From: Undaria pinnatifida
Lineage: Eukaryota > Sar > Phaeophyceae > Laminariales > Alariaceae
Length of the DNA stretch: 64,000 nt
Assembly (NCBI GenBank): GCA_012845835.1
Contig: JABAKD010000027.1
Span: 1,404,189-1,468,188, forward strand
Reading direction: 5' to 3'
The notes under the pieces were generated by a model. It saw nothing but the letters and a program-made list of their open reading frames with translations. It had not been told where the DNA came from and ran no database searches. The translations under genes and the position numbers were made by a program. Within the stretch, counting starts at the first letter, position 1, and every line of letters begins with the position of its first letter. Below are positions 1 to 9,939 of the stretch, piece after piece.

Positions 1-310
1 GTGACGCGTACTTTAAACTGGTATAGTCTAAGATACAACGTTTTCATCCCAACATCATTATACACCGGGAATGGGTGTCTATAGCAATCGTGTCCTTAGA
101 GTTTTGATTCGCGACGAGTCGTGCTTACTTCAATCTGTTGGCTCGTATTCTACAAGGGACTAGGGAACAACCGGCACCCCAGCCCCAACGGTGGTGAAGC
201 AAGTAATTTCTATTAATAGTCTAGACTATGTAAATAAATGATACCTACCTGGTAAACATAAAAACCCCTGATGATCGTGTTCTTCGTATTACGCTCATGG
301 ATGGGATGAC

Positions 311-410
311 ATCATATCACATGATATCACGTGATGTCACATGATATCACATGATATCACATGATATCACATGATATCACATGATATCACATGATATCAG
401 ATGATATCAC
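311..410. repeat. 10-bp tandem minisatellite
   Basis: Ten consecutive 10-bp units of the form ATGATATCAC fill these 100 bases; most are perfect and the others carry single changes. Each unit contains the palindrome GATATC. No coding frame is supported through it. It is an ordinary short tandem array. Confidence 0.95.
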
Positions 411-599
411 ATGATGCAACCTCAGCATAGTGATAAGAGTCTGGATTGAACGAACACGAACAATGGCGAATAGAAGCAGCGCGACAGACAGCCGACGGCC
501 CCCATATAGACCAAGAAAGCCTAGGCTACGATACAGAAACAGCTGTGGCGTCACAAATAGACGATGTAAAAATCCAGGATACCGCCAAAGGAAACCGTG

Positions 600-1790
600 G
601 AAAAAGGCAGAAGAGCTCGAAGAAATCCTGATACCATACCTCCTGTACTGTGCTCATGTATGCGTGGTATCATGCGCCAGTGTGACAGACTCTGAGCTGG
701 GCGCGTTGGTACAACACTGGAGGCAGAGCACCAAACAGCGCACGAAATGATAGTTCGACAGATAGGCGATGGGAAAATCCAGGATATCCGAGGGAAAAGG
801 ACGGGATATAACGCCGGAAAGATCCTCGTCGGACAAAGGTATACGCCGCAACCCCGACGATTTTTGGTATGAATACAGGCCTGTGTTGCGAGATACCTTG
901 GGATTTGTGCTTCTCCCAGCGTTGTAATGTGCCAACTTGCGACTTGAAACATTGTGTTGACACGCAGACTCAGACACGAGGAGAACAGGGACTTTTCGAT
1001 AGTTTGGAGAAAACAGATTGCACAAAAAAACTACCGGAGTATTAATTAGTGGGTATCAAACACGCACAAAGACACGCAGCGATACCATCCACTGTTCGCA
1101 TGAATACAGGCCTGTGTTGCGAGACGTTTTGCGGTGAAAGAGACATAACAAGATATGTGCCACTCTAAGCGTTGCATTGTGCCACCTTGTGGCGCGAAAT
1201 ACGGTGTCGGGCATGTATACACCTGTGATTTCACAGGTGCTTTCGAACGTGCGGGAGAAACAAGTATTCTGGGTGCATTTTTCGTATGGGAAATAACGTT
1301 TTATTGCGTAAAATACAATGGGCACCAGACTCGGACAAAGATATGCAGCAAACACAGCGACTGTCCGCATGAATACAGGCGTGTGTTGCGAAAGGGGCGC
1401 CTTGGGATTTGTGCTCCTCCGAGCGCTGTATAGTGCCAACTTGGGACGTCAAGAATGAAGTCAGACAAGCGGGCAGACCCGAGGAGAACGTGTGCTTTTC
1501 GAATGTGTGGGAGCATAACAATAGTAATTGCGCCATGAAATATGTGGGCATCAAACTGGGACAAAATACGCAGGAACCCTGGCGACTGTTCGTGTGAATG
1601 AGTACAAGCCTGTGTTGCAAGAAGTTTCCTATCGAAAGAGACGCCTGGAGTTTCGTGTTGATTCAAGCGTTGTATCGTGCCCACTTGCGACGTGAAACAT
1701 GGCGTCGGAATCGCAGACATACACGCGAGGAGAACAAAGGCTTTCGAATCTTTGGGAAGAGACAAAAGAGTACCCGAATCTTAACTCTAA
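600..1790 (+). repeat. Diverged ~240-bp tandem repeat array
   Basis: The landmark ATGAATACAGGC or a close variant recurs at about 869, 1100, 1369 and 1594. Each is followed at similar distances by a GTGCCAACTTG-like block and a GAGGAGAAC-like block, giving four units of about 225-270 bp. The preceding 600-860 bases belong to the same family, because they also match the inverted copy at 22.64-23.07 kb. Many short open frames cross the array on both strands, but none is conserved between units. I regard it as a non-coding dispersed repeat. Confidence 0.75.
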
Positions 1791-2185
1791 TTGGATAATA
1801 CACGGTACGGTTGAGCATCAAAGATTTAACACTATTTAATTTAAATGAAAAAGTGGGCATTACATGAGCCATTTAGTCTAATAGATAGATGCTTGCTGAT
1901 TTCTGTTCGGTAGTGCCGTGGGAGTTGAGTTCTTGGCCCCAATCCAGTACCGTACCTGTATAGTTGCAGCAAGCCCCCGGTCAAAAACGATTATTGTGGT
2001 GAAACCCTAGATATTCTGAGGTTTCATCCGCACTCACGCTGAATGCTGTGCCCGTTCCATTGAGCGACCGACAATCAGAGCACCCTTGCAAAGACGCTGG
2101 TGCCCATGCTGCTGTATCTACCTTATAGAAACCGGCAGGCTTGCTACTATTGTTATAACTTCTTGCAATTGTGTTGAACTTACAG
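1791..2185. other. Upstream region or intron of the glycosyltransferase gene
   Basis: No further exon could be assigned here. The stretch ends in a pyrimidine-containing acceptor (CTTACAG at 2179-2185) directly before the first recognisable glycosyltransferase codon. At least its right part is therefore probably intron, and the true start of the gene lies further upstream or has been lost. Confidence 0.4.
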
Positions 2186-4292
2186 GCTGGGGAGCGCTTC
2201 GCAGAAGAGATTGAGAGCGTGAAGATGGAGCTTGAAAGCACTGGCTTTCCGAACACACCGTATGATAATGTAGTGTTTACATTTCATCCTATGATTGCAA
2301 GCAAACACCTTCTCGCTGCAGGAAATTGGGACGAAATGAGGCGGCATTCCGTACGGACAGTTCTACAGCAGGCTAGGCAAAATTTTCACCGGCATCCGCG
2401 TCCATGGTGGGTACACAATATGTGCTGACTGCTACACTACGAATATTTGCTTGAAATGTGAAGTTTCGAACAATCACGAAAATTTCCTGCCAAGGAAGTG
2501 TGGTATTTTTTCTAGATAGGGTCGGCGCACAATCCCGATCCGTGCTCGCATTGCTTTTACCTTCTCGTTATTCATGTGCTCCACACCACGTTTCCACCGT
2601 GCTCCGCCTTCCCACCTTTGTCTGCTTAATCTGCCTGTCGGGTAACAGTGGCTATCTACTATAGGTTATAGACAACTCACTGGTCCGCCCCGTGGGAAAT
2701 TAGTTAACTTATTTGCCAAATAATCAATATTGCCATGCATTCGTTAACACGGACACCGTCCTCGAACATGCGTATGCATGCCGTCTTCGTGTCTCCTGCT
2801 CTAGGTATGACGATAATCCAGAATGCGCGTACGACAGCACCGGTCTAAACGTCGCTATACACGTTCGTATGGGCGATAGGCGCCAGTATCAAGACAGCAG
2901 TCTGGAATACTTCCAGCTGCTGGACTCGTTTATGACCACAGTTTCACATGAAGTGGTGGGGAAAGGACTGGAACCGCCACTATTCCACATATTCTCGGAG
3001 ACTCTTAATCCGTGCCCATCGGGGGAGACCGGCTTATTCGACGAGTTCCCGACATGGCCGGTTGAGCTTGATCAGGTCCGTGATTTAGCTGGTTACGGTT
3101 TTTGAAACACGAAATGTTCACCGGCAATGAACACCCTTGTTGGACTGTGCCCGCTCTTCAATTGAACCATAGTTCGCTGACCTGAAGTCTTCCTGTTGCG
3201 GTGGCAGGGTGAGCCGTTCTGTTTATAGCTCACCGTCTGCCTAGGAATTTGATTGATCGCCCTGTTGGCCCGGTAGCCTCTCCAAATATCTATCCCAATT
3301 GCAAGCGGAGAAATCGACGTCCATAGTCTTCCGGCATTCCGTTGTAAGTCTCGCAAGCATTGGGGTCGATGCTTTTATGCGAGCTCACAGCATGTTATCC
3401 AACAGTTATTTGTCCTTTAGTTTTCACTGTAGCACTTTGCAACATTCTTTAGTTTTCTTTTGAACTATTTTTTTCCTTCCTTTCCATGGGGGCATTTAGT
3501 AAACACCAGGTTAAGGGACAGGCGACTCAGCCGAGGGCCTTGTCCCCTTAGAGAGGCGTTTCTCTCACGTAAATTAAACCGTCTACGTGGTGAAACGCCT
3601 CTCCTACGCCCCCAGAGAAACGTCCCCTTCTCTGCGCCCAATGAGCCGTGACTACGAGAGCCCGTCCCATCGTACTTTTGTTCGGGCTCCCACGCTCGGC
3701 CGCCGAAACATTTCCGGCTGCTGCGAAGTCGACGTTTTCGTGTTGTTCCATCTGGTCTTACGCGTAAGCAGTACAATGAACCGGTACCTTCCTGCCCGAC
3801 ACACGAGTACTCCGACTTCACTACGCCGTTTTCCCGATGAATCGATACCGTCCGCTCTCCTGTACGCAGATACCGACCTGTTTAAACGTGGAAACACCGG
3901 GGGACTGCCCCGAAAGGCAAGCTGGAAAATTCTGCAGCCCGAATCGGCCGGGAACATTTCGTGTTGCCGAGAGACCCATGGTTCTTCACACCGGCCCGGA
4001 TGTGCAGAACGCCATGTCATGCATGATTCAAGCCGACGCCGTATTGATGGGGTGCAGCACGTTTGGTCAGGTTGCAGGGGTGCTAACGAAGGGGATCTCG
4101 TTATTTTCAATGGACTGCGGTGGAACCAGGACTCCGTACCAGTATAGGACAGTCCCTCCTTTCGCTGTGGCGGAGAGGGGGTACTTGTGGGTGCCAATTG
4201 CTGGTTCATGGCGTGACCCAGTCCTAGATTCAACGGAGCTTCTGAGCGGTGCACTGGACGACTTGATTGCGAACACGAGAGTGCGGCGGTAG
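2186..4292 (+). CDS. Fucosyltransferase-like glycosyltransferase, spliced, 5' end not found
   Basis: Three exons join in phase: 2186-2406, 2805-3075 and 3870-4292. They total 915 nt, or 304 residues plus a TAG stop. Introns are 2407-2804 (GTGGGT...CTCTAG) and 3076-3869 (GTCCGT...ACGCAG). The first intron splits a Trp codon and the second lies between codons. Two motifs recall GT-B fucosyltransferases of the HxRxGD type: HVRMGD near residue 93, and a conserved Asp-Ala...Ser-Thr-Phe-Gly-Gln-Val-Ala-Gly block near residues 219-233 of the kind that binds the nucleotide sugar. Many Cys residues suggest a secretory-pathway (Golgi luminal) enzyme. No signal anchor is seen because the N-terminus is missing. 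Family membership is inferred from motifs; the exact donor and acceptor are unknown. The exon structure fits so cleanly that the gene may be intact except for unseen upstream exons. Confidence 0.7.
3551..3603. repeat. Perfect 12-bp inverted repeat inside intron
   Basis: GAGAGGCGTTTC at 3551-3562 pairs perfectly with GAAACGCCTCTC at 3592-3603. Inside it CACGTA (3566-3571) pairs with TACGTG (3584-3589). A second imperfect foldback, AAGGGACA...TGTCCCCTT, lies immediately upstream at about 3513-3549. The pair sits inside intron 3076-3869 of the glycosyltransferase. It could be a small foldback transposon relic or an RNA structure. Confidence 0.75.
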
Positions 4293-4619
4293 CACTGGTG
4301 CCGCCACACGTTGGCACACCTGGCGGGCAATATACCACGGTGTGATATATTTTACACATACGGTTTCTACTGCTTTTCTACGTTTGGACGTTGGTAATAT
4401 TGCACCGAAAATCATGCAAAGCAAAGAACTGGACACCGACATGTTGGCACCGCCGACCATGTAAGCCACGGTGTGGCGTGTTTAACAAAAGATGGCACCA
4501 CTGTCCTGCGACATTTAGACGTTATTACCGCACCTAAGAGCTAGAAACCATGCACAAGAGTGCCTTGGGTTGATATGCTAGTACCGTTGACCGTCAAGTA
4601 GCAAATGTTAGTTATATAT
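4293..4619. other. 3' flank of glycosyltransferase, no gene seen
   Basis: AT-richer sequence follows the stop codon. No convincing open frame, RNA gene or repeat was recognised, apart from a weakly duplicated ATGTTGGCACCGCCGACC-like phrase around 4440-4460. Confidence 0.4.
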
Positions 4620-4918
4620 TAAAAATTGAAATACACTCCAGCTGTGAGATCGAATATTTTGTCGAAACTCATCTTTGCAAGCTGTGTGTGATACTCCGAT
4701 CGCGCATGCTACGGGTTGTGTGTCCTCATTAAGGATATAGGCCGGCGACTCCCCTTGCAACTACAGTGTAGCTATCAGGGTCAACAGGGTGTTGTTAGGC
4801 AGTCTGTGCGCGGAAACTATAAAACCCGTTTTTGAGGGGGACAAAATCTGACAGCTGTGGAAGGAAATGCATCAGTTTATCAAGTGAATCCTGTAAGTCG
4901 AATTACCGGTGAGGGGGG
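4620..4918 (-). repeat. C-rich modular repeat family, minus copy
   Basis: Read on the minus strand this copy has the family's landmarks in order: a G/C tract, GTCAGATTTTGTCCCCC, GGGTTTTATAGTTTCCGCG, CACAGACTG, the GTTGACCCTGATAGCTACAC block, CGCGCGATCGGAGTATCAC, and the end block CACAGCTGGAGTGTATTTC. The homopolymer (g-run at 4911-4918) marks its other side. It matches the plus copies at 30.2, 32.2, 50.1 and 54.5 kb. Confidence 0.85.
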
Positions 4919-5798
4919 GGCGGAGTTTTTTCTATATGTGGTAAATACATGTACCGCAAAGGTGGCGTTTTTGAGTGGTTCCACGTCGAAACGTCTGGTT
5001 ACGACAAAAACGAAGTCTGACTTGGCACCGTGACATCCTGACGTGGCCATCGTGCTAAGTAACTGTAGGCCACCCGACGAAGCGATCATCATGAACAAAG
5101 GTGACAAAATATGACAATTCCGCCGCAACAGACACACCCATCCATTCACTCACCGAACGCCAACGCAAGCTCCAGACTGCGTCGTTTATCTGACGTATCA
5201 TTCTCCCATTCAGTTGTCATCAGGATAGAGCTCCTTTCAATCCAAATTGTTCACCGCGTGTCAATTCTCGCCGCCTTTATTTGCTTTTGATTGCGGATTA
5301 ATCTCCCCGTGTCAATAGGTTTTCGTTGGTTTCTATTAATTGGCGAGCGTCCGATGTATACTCCCCAATACTTCCGCATTTGGCTCAAATTCCCCGCTCT
5401 CTGCCTTGTTTTCGTATTCCACACACGTCGTTCGACATCTATCTGTCGGCTATGTCGAGTTTGGTTGGAATGTAGTAGACATCAATGTTGACCTCTAATA
5501 GTTGCCCCGCATATATTGATGGGAGCACAACGAAATACGCCGTGTGCCTTGTTCCGCTGTAAAGACGTATGCTGTCACACGCCTGTGATTTCCCCAGCAC
5601 CAACAGACCAGTACACTTACGTCTGCAAGCAAAGATGACGTCATCCACTAGGTTATCAATTGCGAAGATGAACACTATTATTCCTATGCGCTTTCCTAGA
5701 GTACCACATCCACATTGTTTTCTTGCAAAATTTCTTTTTTCTCCGAAGCATGACTTTATTTCGATTGCCATCCGACAAAGTGTAGCGTTATTAGTCGT
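4919..5798. other. Unassigned interval left of the gypsy insertion
   Basis: No confident gene. A minus open frame (5439-5849) ends with a phrase ending YIPTKLDIAD that recalls the end of a retroelement RNase H domain, but the rest is unrecognisable. It runs into the gypsy LTR, so it cannot be one intact gene. The host-side target duplication GCCAA lies at 5799-5803. Confidence 0.3.
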
Positions 5799-5803
5799 GC
5801 CAA
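5799..5803. repeat. Target-site duplication of gypsy-1, left copy (GCCAA)
   Basis: GCCAA directly abuts the LTR end TAAGGGTT. The identical word follows the other LTR at 22408-22412. Five base pairs is usual for Ty3/gypsy integrases. Confidence 0.85.
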
Positions 5804-6259
5804 TAAGGGTTATTACTCGAGAACAGCGCAGGGAGGCGTGAATCTCCAACGCTGTGTGTACAAGCGTCCCTCTCAGGCAACGGTTGCAGAATGTGGGCGG
5901 TGTTGACGATCACCGGACAAATAGAAGTGCTCGATAAAGAGACAGAATCTCAGGTTGAGATGGGAGCAGAAGGAAGAGTCAGAAGTGTGCGAGAGAAGGG
6001 ATAGTGAGAGGTGTGCGAGGGCGCGCCGTTGCACTCTTCTCGGATAATAGCAACGGGCAACGAGCCGAGGAAGCGTCTGGGAAGAAGTCTTGAGGTTCCT
6101 CGGGATGTTGTACCCTTCCTTGTGGCTCGGAGCGTCGGCGATAACGACATCGCTCCGAGAGACGATCTTCCTAGAATAACGTGCAAAACGTTCCCAAAGG
6201 TTGTAGGATTTGTGGTCACACGCAAGTAGGCAGGTTGGGTTCACAGCATTGTGACCCAC
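5804..6259 (-). repeat. gypsy-1 3' LTR
   Basis: 456 bp, matching 21978-22407 along its whole length with about 33 substitutions by hand count. It has an extra 26 bp near 5985-6012, where a GTGTGCGAG-containing segment is duplicated. It is preceded, on the minus strand, by a polypurine tract at 6260-6272. It contains the perfect inverted repeat CTCGGAGCG (6126-6134) / CGCTCCGAG (6151-6159). The ends (GTGGGT...ACCCTTA on the minus strand) are not a perfect TG...CA. Confidence 0.92.
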
Positions 6260-6272
6260 ATCACCCCCAGTT
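6260..6272 (-). other. gypsy-1 polypurine tract
   Basis: On the minus strand the bases just before the 3' LTR read AACTGGGGGTGAT, a purine-rich run in the position where plus-strand DNA synthesis is primed. Confidence 0.7.
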
Positions 6273-6704
6273 TGAATGGTGTTATAGCGCTCACTCCATC
6301 ACAATTTCAGAGCAATTGGAACACAGGCTCTGGTAATCCAACCTCCCTAAGGCACTATTTCGAAGAGTCTCCTCAAAATCTCCGAACGTATGTAGTACCG
6401 AAACGGTTTCCGGAAATACTTGTAATAAACCAGAGTATTGTTCAGGATCAAAAGACGGAGGAGTAATGACAATGCGCTTTGCCAAAGACAGCGTAGCTGC
6501 GGCCTGCAGGACGAGTGGCTAGCACGGAAAATATACGCATAGCGTATTGAAAGCGTCGCGCGAAAAGACGTTTTGACGGATCCTGAGTGTGCTACGCAAC
6601 AATGGCGCATCATGGCCGGATAAAGTTGATGCGATCGGAAGCACTGAAGAACAGAAATTCATGGCGAAAAGCAAAACAGCCACATGAGTAGGCCGATGCT
6701 AGGT
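6273..6704 (-). other. gypsy-1 3' untranslated region, distal part
   Basis: Sequence between the copia insertion and the polypurine tract. Only short, unrecognisable frames were seen. Confidence 0.6.
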
Positions 6705-6709
6705 GACGG
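6705..6709. repeat. Target-site duplication of copia, left (GACGG)
   Basis: GACGG directly precedes the TG of the 5' LTR and recurs after the 3' LTR. Confidence 0.92.
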
Positions 6710-7209
6710 TGTTGGACGTACTAACTCCATTTGTCAGATTGCAAACAAGAATCCGTCGAAAAGATGGATCGGAGAATTTTGGGGGTTTTGTATATGTGTG
6801 GGATGGATCTCCACAACGGGATTGTGTGTTGTGGGTTTTTATGTGCCCGAATAATATCACTCTATTTTTCGACTCTATTTTTGCCTCTACCTTGTGTCTT
6901 CGCTGTGTCTCTTCTACGGCTACCACGCCAAGGGCTACCACGCCCAGTCTATATTGTAAGGGCTATTACGCCTTCACCACTGCACGGCTACCACGCCTGT
7001 GTATTTACATCCCGGATACCACGCAACAGTTCCGAGTTCCATTTCTGGGTTATCACAGCTGAGCTATCACGCTTCACCACACACGTAAATTGGGTTATCA
7101 CACCCGCCTTAGTTAGTAGTTCGTAGTTTATTGATCACCGGCTATTACGCCACCTTTCTCCTCCACCTACACCACCACCGGAGCGCCGCACGTACCAATC
7201 TACTCAACA
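6710..7209 (+). repeat. copia 5' LTR
   Basis: 500 bp, starting TGTTGGACGTA and ending CTACTCAACA. The 3' half carries eight to ten copies of a short motif of the form GGCTAYYACGCC, spaced about 15-45 bp. The coding frame opens only 54 bp after the LTR. Confidence 0.95.
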
Positions 7210-7263
7210 CGCTAGCGTCAACGATCTTCAACGAACGAGTGGGTTGTGCGTTGCTCAGCGCCA

Positions 7264-9339
7264 ATGAGGAGAGCCGACACAAGACCTTCGCCGGGGGAAA
7301 GGTTGAGCACCCCTCCCGACGGAGTAGGCAACGCGGGAGAGGGACGCGAGTCCTCCTCCGCCGATGCACAACACCATGGAGGAGAGGGACGCGAGTCTTT
7401 CCCCGCCAATGCACAACACCATGAAACAACAGCAGCTCCATCAGCAACTTCATCGAACATGATCGCGCACCTAGCCAACGCCCTTCGCCAAGTACTGCAG
7501 ATGACCAATGAGGGAGGGCCAACCGCCCCAACAGCAGGCACGTACGAGTCTAGACCCATAGAAATTCGTCAGAAAAATGAAATGCTTGCTTGGTCTGGAA
7601 CGTTTGAGAGCGGGCAAAGTGTTGGATCAGCTTTCCGTGTTTTCCGAGGTTCTGCTCTTTCCTGGGTCTCCGCTGAAGGGTTGATGGACGTATTGAAGGG
7701 AGAATCGATACCAGTGGGGGTTCCGGATGTAGACCTGTCACGACTCAGGAGTTACTTTGGGAAGGAGAGAGTAGATACGTCGCTCAAGCTATGGTCACAA
7801 CTGATCGCAAAAATCACAGCCCAACCAGTCCAAGAAATGATTTTTGCTGCGGGGTCACCCCAAGAAGCGTGGAGGGTGTTTGAGTCTCACTACTCTGTCA
7901 AACGTGAACGTGAGAGGGAAATAGTAGAGGATGAGTGGAGTGAACTCAGACAGAAGGAGGGAGAGAGCATCATGTCATTTTTCGGTAGGGCAAAGGCCAT
8001 AAGGATGAAGCAAGAATCATACGGTGATAAGCGCCCAGACGCATCTATGTGCAAACATATTGCCCGTAGAATGCTACCATCTTTCAAGCTATGTAGTGAC
8101 CACGTGCTTCTCCTGCCCGATCGTTCGAGTCGTACCATGAAAGATTTGCTCAGGAGAGCTGCTCAAGAGCTGGAGCGCAATGGGAGATCAGGAGAAGAGA
8201 GAGAGGAGTCAAGGCATGCCCTGACCGCCGCCGGCGTGGGTTGGGGCGACCGAGGTTGGTGGAATGCTGGTGATCGGGGGTATGGGGAGCGCTACCGAAC
8301 GTACACCTACTGCGCGCACCACGGCGAGGGGCAAGACCACAACACCCCCGAATGCATCGTCATGCGTCGAGAATTTGACAGATACTACGGTGATTTCCAC
8401 GAATACCTGCAGACGCGGGGACTCGGGCCGTACCCCGGACGCGGAGGAGGGCGCGGGGCGGAAGGTAAATATCGACATCAACCGTACCCAAACGACTCGG
8501 GTGCGCGTTGGAGTCGGGGCCACCCGCCGGAGCAGCAGAGAACGCCGCCGCCAGGACACGGACCCGGGCCTGGCGGGTATGCGAACACCTTCCATCAACC
8601 ATACCCAAACGACTCGGGTGCGCGTTGGAGTCGGGGCCACCCGCCGGAGCAGCAGAGAACGCCGCCGCCACGACACGGACCCGGGCCTGGCGGATATGCG
8701 AATACCTTCCCCGGAGGACGTGGCCACGACCGCTATCATCATTCGGGCGGGCGCGGCCGAGGCAGGGGCGAGGGCTTCGGGCAGGTGCCACCGCCTAATT
8801 TCCCGTCTAATTCGCCGCTGAATTTTTCGCCTAGTTTGCCGCCTGGAAAATTTCCCAACGCACCGCAGCACGCATTTGCGGTAGATTATCCCTACGAGAA
8901 CGAATACATGGGATACTCGGGGTGGGGGGAGCCCGCGGGGCACTGGTCATCACCACCACCGACAGCGGATGTGGGGACTCCCGAGCAGCAGCAGCAGCAC
9001 CAACAACACCAAGAACAGCAAGAGGGCACGCCTCCTGCCTCGTCTACCTCTGCTACTGCAACTCTCTCTTCTCCGGCTCCCGGCGCAGCTCAAGCCAGCG
9101 GAGCTCCTCTGCAGCTTTTCATCGCACGTAGTGTGAAAATAGGCAAGTCTGAGTCTGGTGATTCTGTTGCTGTAGATTGTGATGATGTGGTGCGTGGTAG
9201 CGTTGTAGGACGTGTTGAGCCAGCGTTGATTACACGTGTTGTTAGCGCCCTTCGGTGTACCCCGGGGCAACCTAGGCCGTATGGTAGCGAGGAATGGGAT
9301 GCGGACTCGGGGGCTAGTGCCATGATGTCCAACAACTAA
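7264..9339 (+). pseudogene. copia Gag and start of protease, interrupted by TAA
   Basis: The frame opens at ATG 7264 and runs 691 codons. Residues up to about 110 are low-complexity. Residues about 150-300 form the copia Gag domain (YFGKERVDTSLKLWSQLIAK, then EWSELRQKEGESIMSFFGRA). At about residues 349-364 lies a Cys-His cluster, YCAHHGEGQDHNTPEC. Next are two nearly identical 39-residue repeats (HQPYPNDSGARWSRGHPPEQ...), encoded by a 117-bp duplication at about 8477-8710, and Gly/Pro/Gln-rich sequence. The protease active site DSGAS is at residue 681. The TAA at 9337 falls directly after it and the same frame resumes beyond, so the stop interrupts a single protease domain. A CAA-to-TAA change would explain it. 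Confidence 0.85.
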
Positions 9340-9939
9340 GAGGGCATGTGCAACATTCGCTACCCTATAGACCAATACATACAGATAGGCGATTCAGGTT
9401 TGATTAGAGTCAAGGCAATCGGGGACGTCAATTTAATGTTTCACCAGCTAGATGAACACGGAAACCCGGAGGACGTTGTGGCGTGTGTGCAAGATGTGAT
9501 ATATACTCCGTGGCTTGGCTTCAACTTTTTCTTGATTTGGAAGGTGGCTCACAAAAACTCCTGTTCTGTAAACCCCACTGGTACCTCAGCGGGAAGGCTC
9601 CGCTTCATTCGGCGATTGGCGAACGACTCCCTCTACGCCACCCGACTACCCCCTTCTCCCTTGCCAGTGGATGTAGCGAATAAGAGTGCCCCCGAGTCTT
9701 CTGCTTGCAACCCACCGATGCCAGTTGGTGCAGTTGGTGCTTCGCGTGAGAGTGCATTCGTGTCTGCTGCCTGCATATCCCCCCCGGTTCCTCTAAGTGA
9801 AAACAACCTCGTACAACCTTCGAACGTTGTGATGGCTTCTCCCATGGAGTTGGAGCTTGAGCTTGAGACTGCTTTATCCCACCCCACTCCGTGTGAATTT
9901 AAGTACGGCATGGATTTATCGACCCCAGAGCATATATGA
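9340..9939 (+). pseudogene. copia protease, second part and linker
   Basis: Same frame as the upstream gag. It continues the protease fold (IQIGDSGLIRVKAIGDVNL...VQDVIYTPWLGFNFF) without an initiation signal at the right place, so it is not a separate gene. A Pro/Ser/Ala-rich linker follows. The frame ends at TGA 9937-9939, near where the integrase frame takes over one base later. Confidence 0.8.

Noticed and set aside
311-410. Possible CRISPR array
   Set aside because: Contiguous 10-bp units without spacers in a eukaryotic repeat context.
430-1765. Several overlapping 60-150-codon frames on both strands
   Set aside because: They run across diverged tandem repeats and are not conserved from unit to unit.
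3652-4359. 235-codon minus frame
   Set aside because: Antisense to the glycosyltransferase last exon and intron, with no motif.
5439-5849. 136-codon minus frame
   Set aside because: It enters the gypsy LTR, so it is chimeric. Only a weak RNase H-like tail was seen.
8209-8943. 244-codon minus frame in copia gag
   Set aside because: Antisense to the duplicated Gly/Pro-rich gag segment; low-complexity Arg-rich product.
9337-9339. Programmed readthrough at the copia TAA
   Set aside because: The stop falls inside the protease fold right after the active site, and other stops and frameshifts are present. Decay is the simpler reading.
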